Positions 63,460 to 64,000 of a stretch of DNA of 64,000 bases are shown piece after piece. Source of the stretch: Bog-756 sp963699055 (GTDB lineage Bacteria > Actinomycetota > Acidimicrobiia > Acidimicrobiales > RAAP-2); assembly GCA_963699055.1 (NCBI GenBank), contig CAVOTA010000002.1, forward strand, positions 806,001 through 870,000. Reading direction: 5' to 3'. The stretch's first letter is position 1. Each line of letters opens with the position of its first letter. The position numbers were made by a program, and so were the translations under genes. The notes beneath the pieces were generated by a model. The model was not told where the DNA came from and did no database searches. It saw only the letters and a program-made list of their open reading frames with translations.

Positions 63460-64000
63460 ATGGACTTCACCGAATCCGACGAGCTGCAGATGCTGCGCGA
63501 CGCCGTCGGCTCCATCGCCGCCAAGTTCGGTCACGGGTACTACGTGGAGAAGGCCCACGCCGACGAGCGCACCGACGAGCTGTGGTCGGCGGTGGCCGAG
63601 CAGGGGTTCCTCGGGGTGAACGTGCCCGAGGAGTACGGGGGCGGCGGGGGCGGGATCACCGAGCTGGCCGCGGTGGCCGAGGAGCTGGCCGCCGCCGGCT
63701 GCCCGCTGCTGGTCATCGTGGTATCGCCCGCCATCTGCGCCACCATCATCGCCAAGTTCGGGACCGAGGCCCAGAAGCAGAGGTGGCTCCCGCGGTTCGC
63801 CACCGGCGAGCTGAAGATGGCCTTCGCCATCACCGAGCCCGACGCCGGCTCCAACTCCCACAACCTCGGCCTGACCGCCACCAAGGACGGCGACGTCTAC
63901 CGGCTGAACGGGCAGAAGTACTACATCTCCGGCGTGGACGAGTGCGAGGCGATCCTGGTCGTCACCAAGACCGGGGTCGACCCCGACACCGGGCGCGGCC
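63460..64000 (+). CDS. Acyl-CoA dehydrogenase (3' partial)
   Basis: The first 180 residues only; the window ends inside the gene. MDFTESDELQMLRDAV, EQGFLGVNVPEEYGGGGGG, and MAFAITEPDAGSNSHNLGLTATKDG are standard FAD-binding and substrate features. AGGAGGA lies just before the ATG. It probably makes the enoyl-CoA that the carboxylase acts on. A TAGTCT hexamer (63409-63414) overlaps the previous stop, so it may also have its own promoter. Confidence 0.9.
   Translation, partial: MDFTESDELQMLRDAVGSIAAKFGHGYYVEKAHADERTDELWSAVAEQGFLGVNVPEEYGGGGGGITELAAVAEELAAAGCPLLVIVVSPAICATIIAKFGTEAQKQRWLPRFATGELKMAFAITEPDAGSNSHNLGLTATKDGDVYRLNGQKYYISGVDECEAILVVTKTGVDPDTGRG

Overview
The window is very GC-rich DNA (codon third positions almost all G or C) from an actinobacterium. 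The order glmU-prs-rplY-pth ... mfd-mazG-eno-ftsB-DUF501-ppx matches the Mycobacterium tuberculosis Rv1014c-Rv1026 neighbourhood. The YWLVASDGG-type repeat protein and the general gene content suggest the class Acidimicrobiia, but that is inference. A striking feature is how many genes have a TANNNT -10 hexamer 6-8 nt before the start codon, which predicts leaderless mRNAs (14 cases, listed separately). Several adjacent genes overlap by GTGA.

Layout. 1-2.1 kb: the end of a sulfatase fused to an HlyD-like membrane adaptor. 2.1-7.9 kb, minus strand: GNAT, two paralogous GH26-like secreted glycosidases and a giant RCC1/MBG/YWLVASDGG surface protein. 8.0-20.8 kb: accessory oxidative and lipid-type metabolism (SDR, enoyl-CoA hydratase, aldo/keto reductase, cytochrome P450, FAD oxidase of the alkyl-DHAP-synthase type, sugar MFS porter, DUF4232 lipoprotein, VOC protein, TauD-type dioxygenase, Fe-ADH-family protein with altered metal-site residues). 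20.8-26.3 kb is a scarred region: a membrane-protein/LuxR deletion junction, a sedolisin protease, an IS481-family element inserted at the 3' end of an unusual tRNA(UAA), and a frameshifted carboxylesterase.

26.4-42.4 kb is an envelope and polysaccharide region: NlpC/P60 hydrolase, GT2, PlsC-type acyltransferase plus GalE2-like SDR (like Rv0502/Rv0501), RimJ-type acetyltransferase, a WbdD-like methyltransferase-kinase-coiled-coil protein overlapping a glycosyltransferase-like gene, a polytopic membrane protein, a DPM1-like GT2 with DUF2304, an 860-residue two-module glycosyltransferase, and a PIG-V-like mannosyltransferase. Together they could build, cap and export a glycan.

42.5-57.8 kb, minus strand, is housekeeping: glmU (without most of its acetyltransferase domain), prs, rplY, pth, an ABC-2 exporter, mfd (apparent N-terminal frameshift), a SurA-like lipoprotein, mazG, eno, ftsB, DUF501 and ppx. 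57.9-64 kb, plus strand, is a catabolic operon: acyl-CoA carboxylase beta and alpha subunits, an AtuA-like DUF1446 protein and an acyl-CoA dehydrogenase cut by the window end, resembling acyclic-terpene or branched-acyl-CoA degradation.
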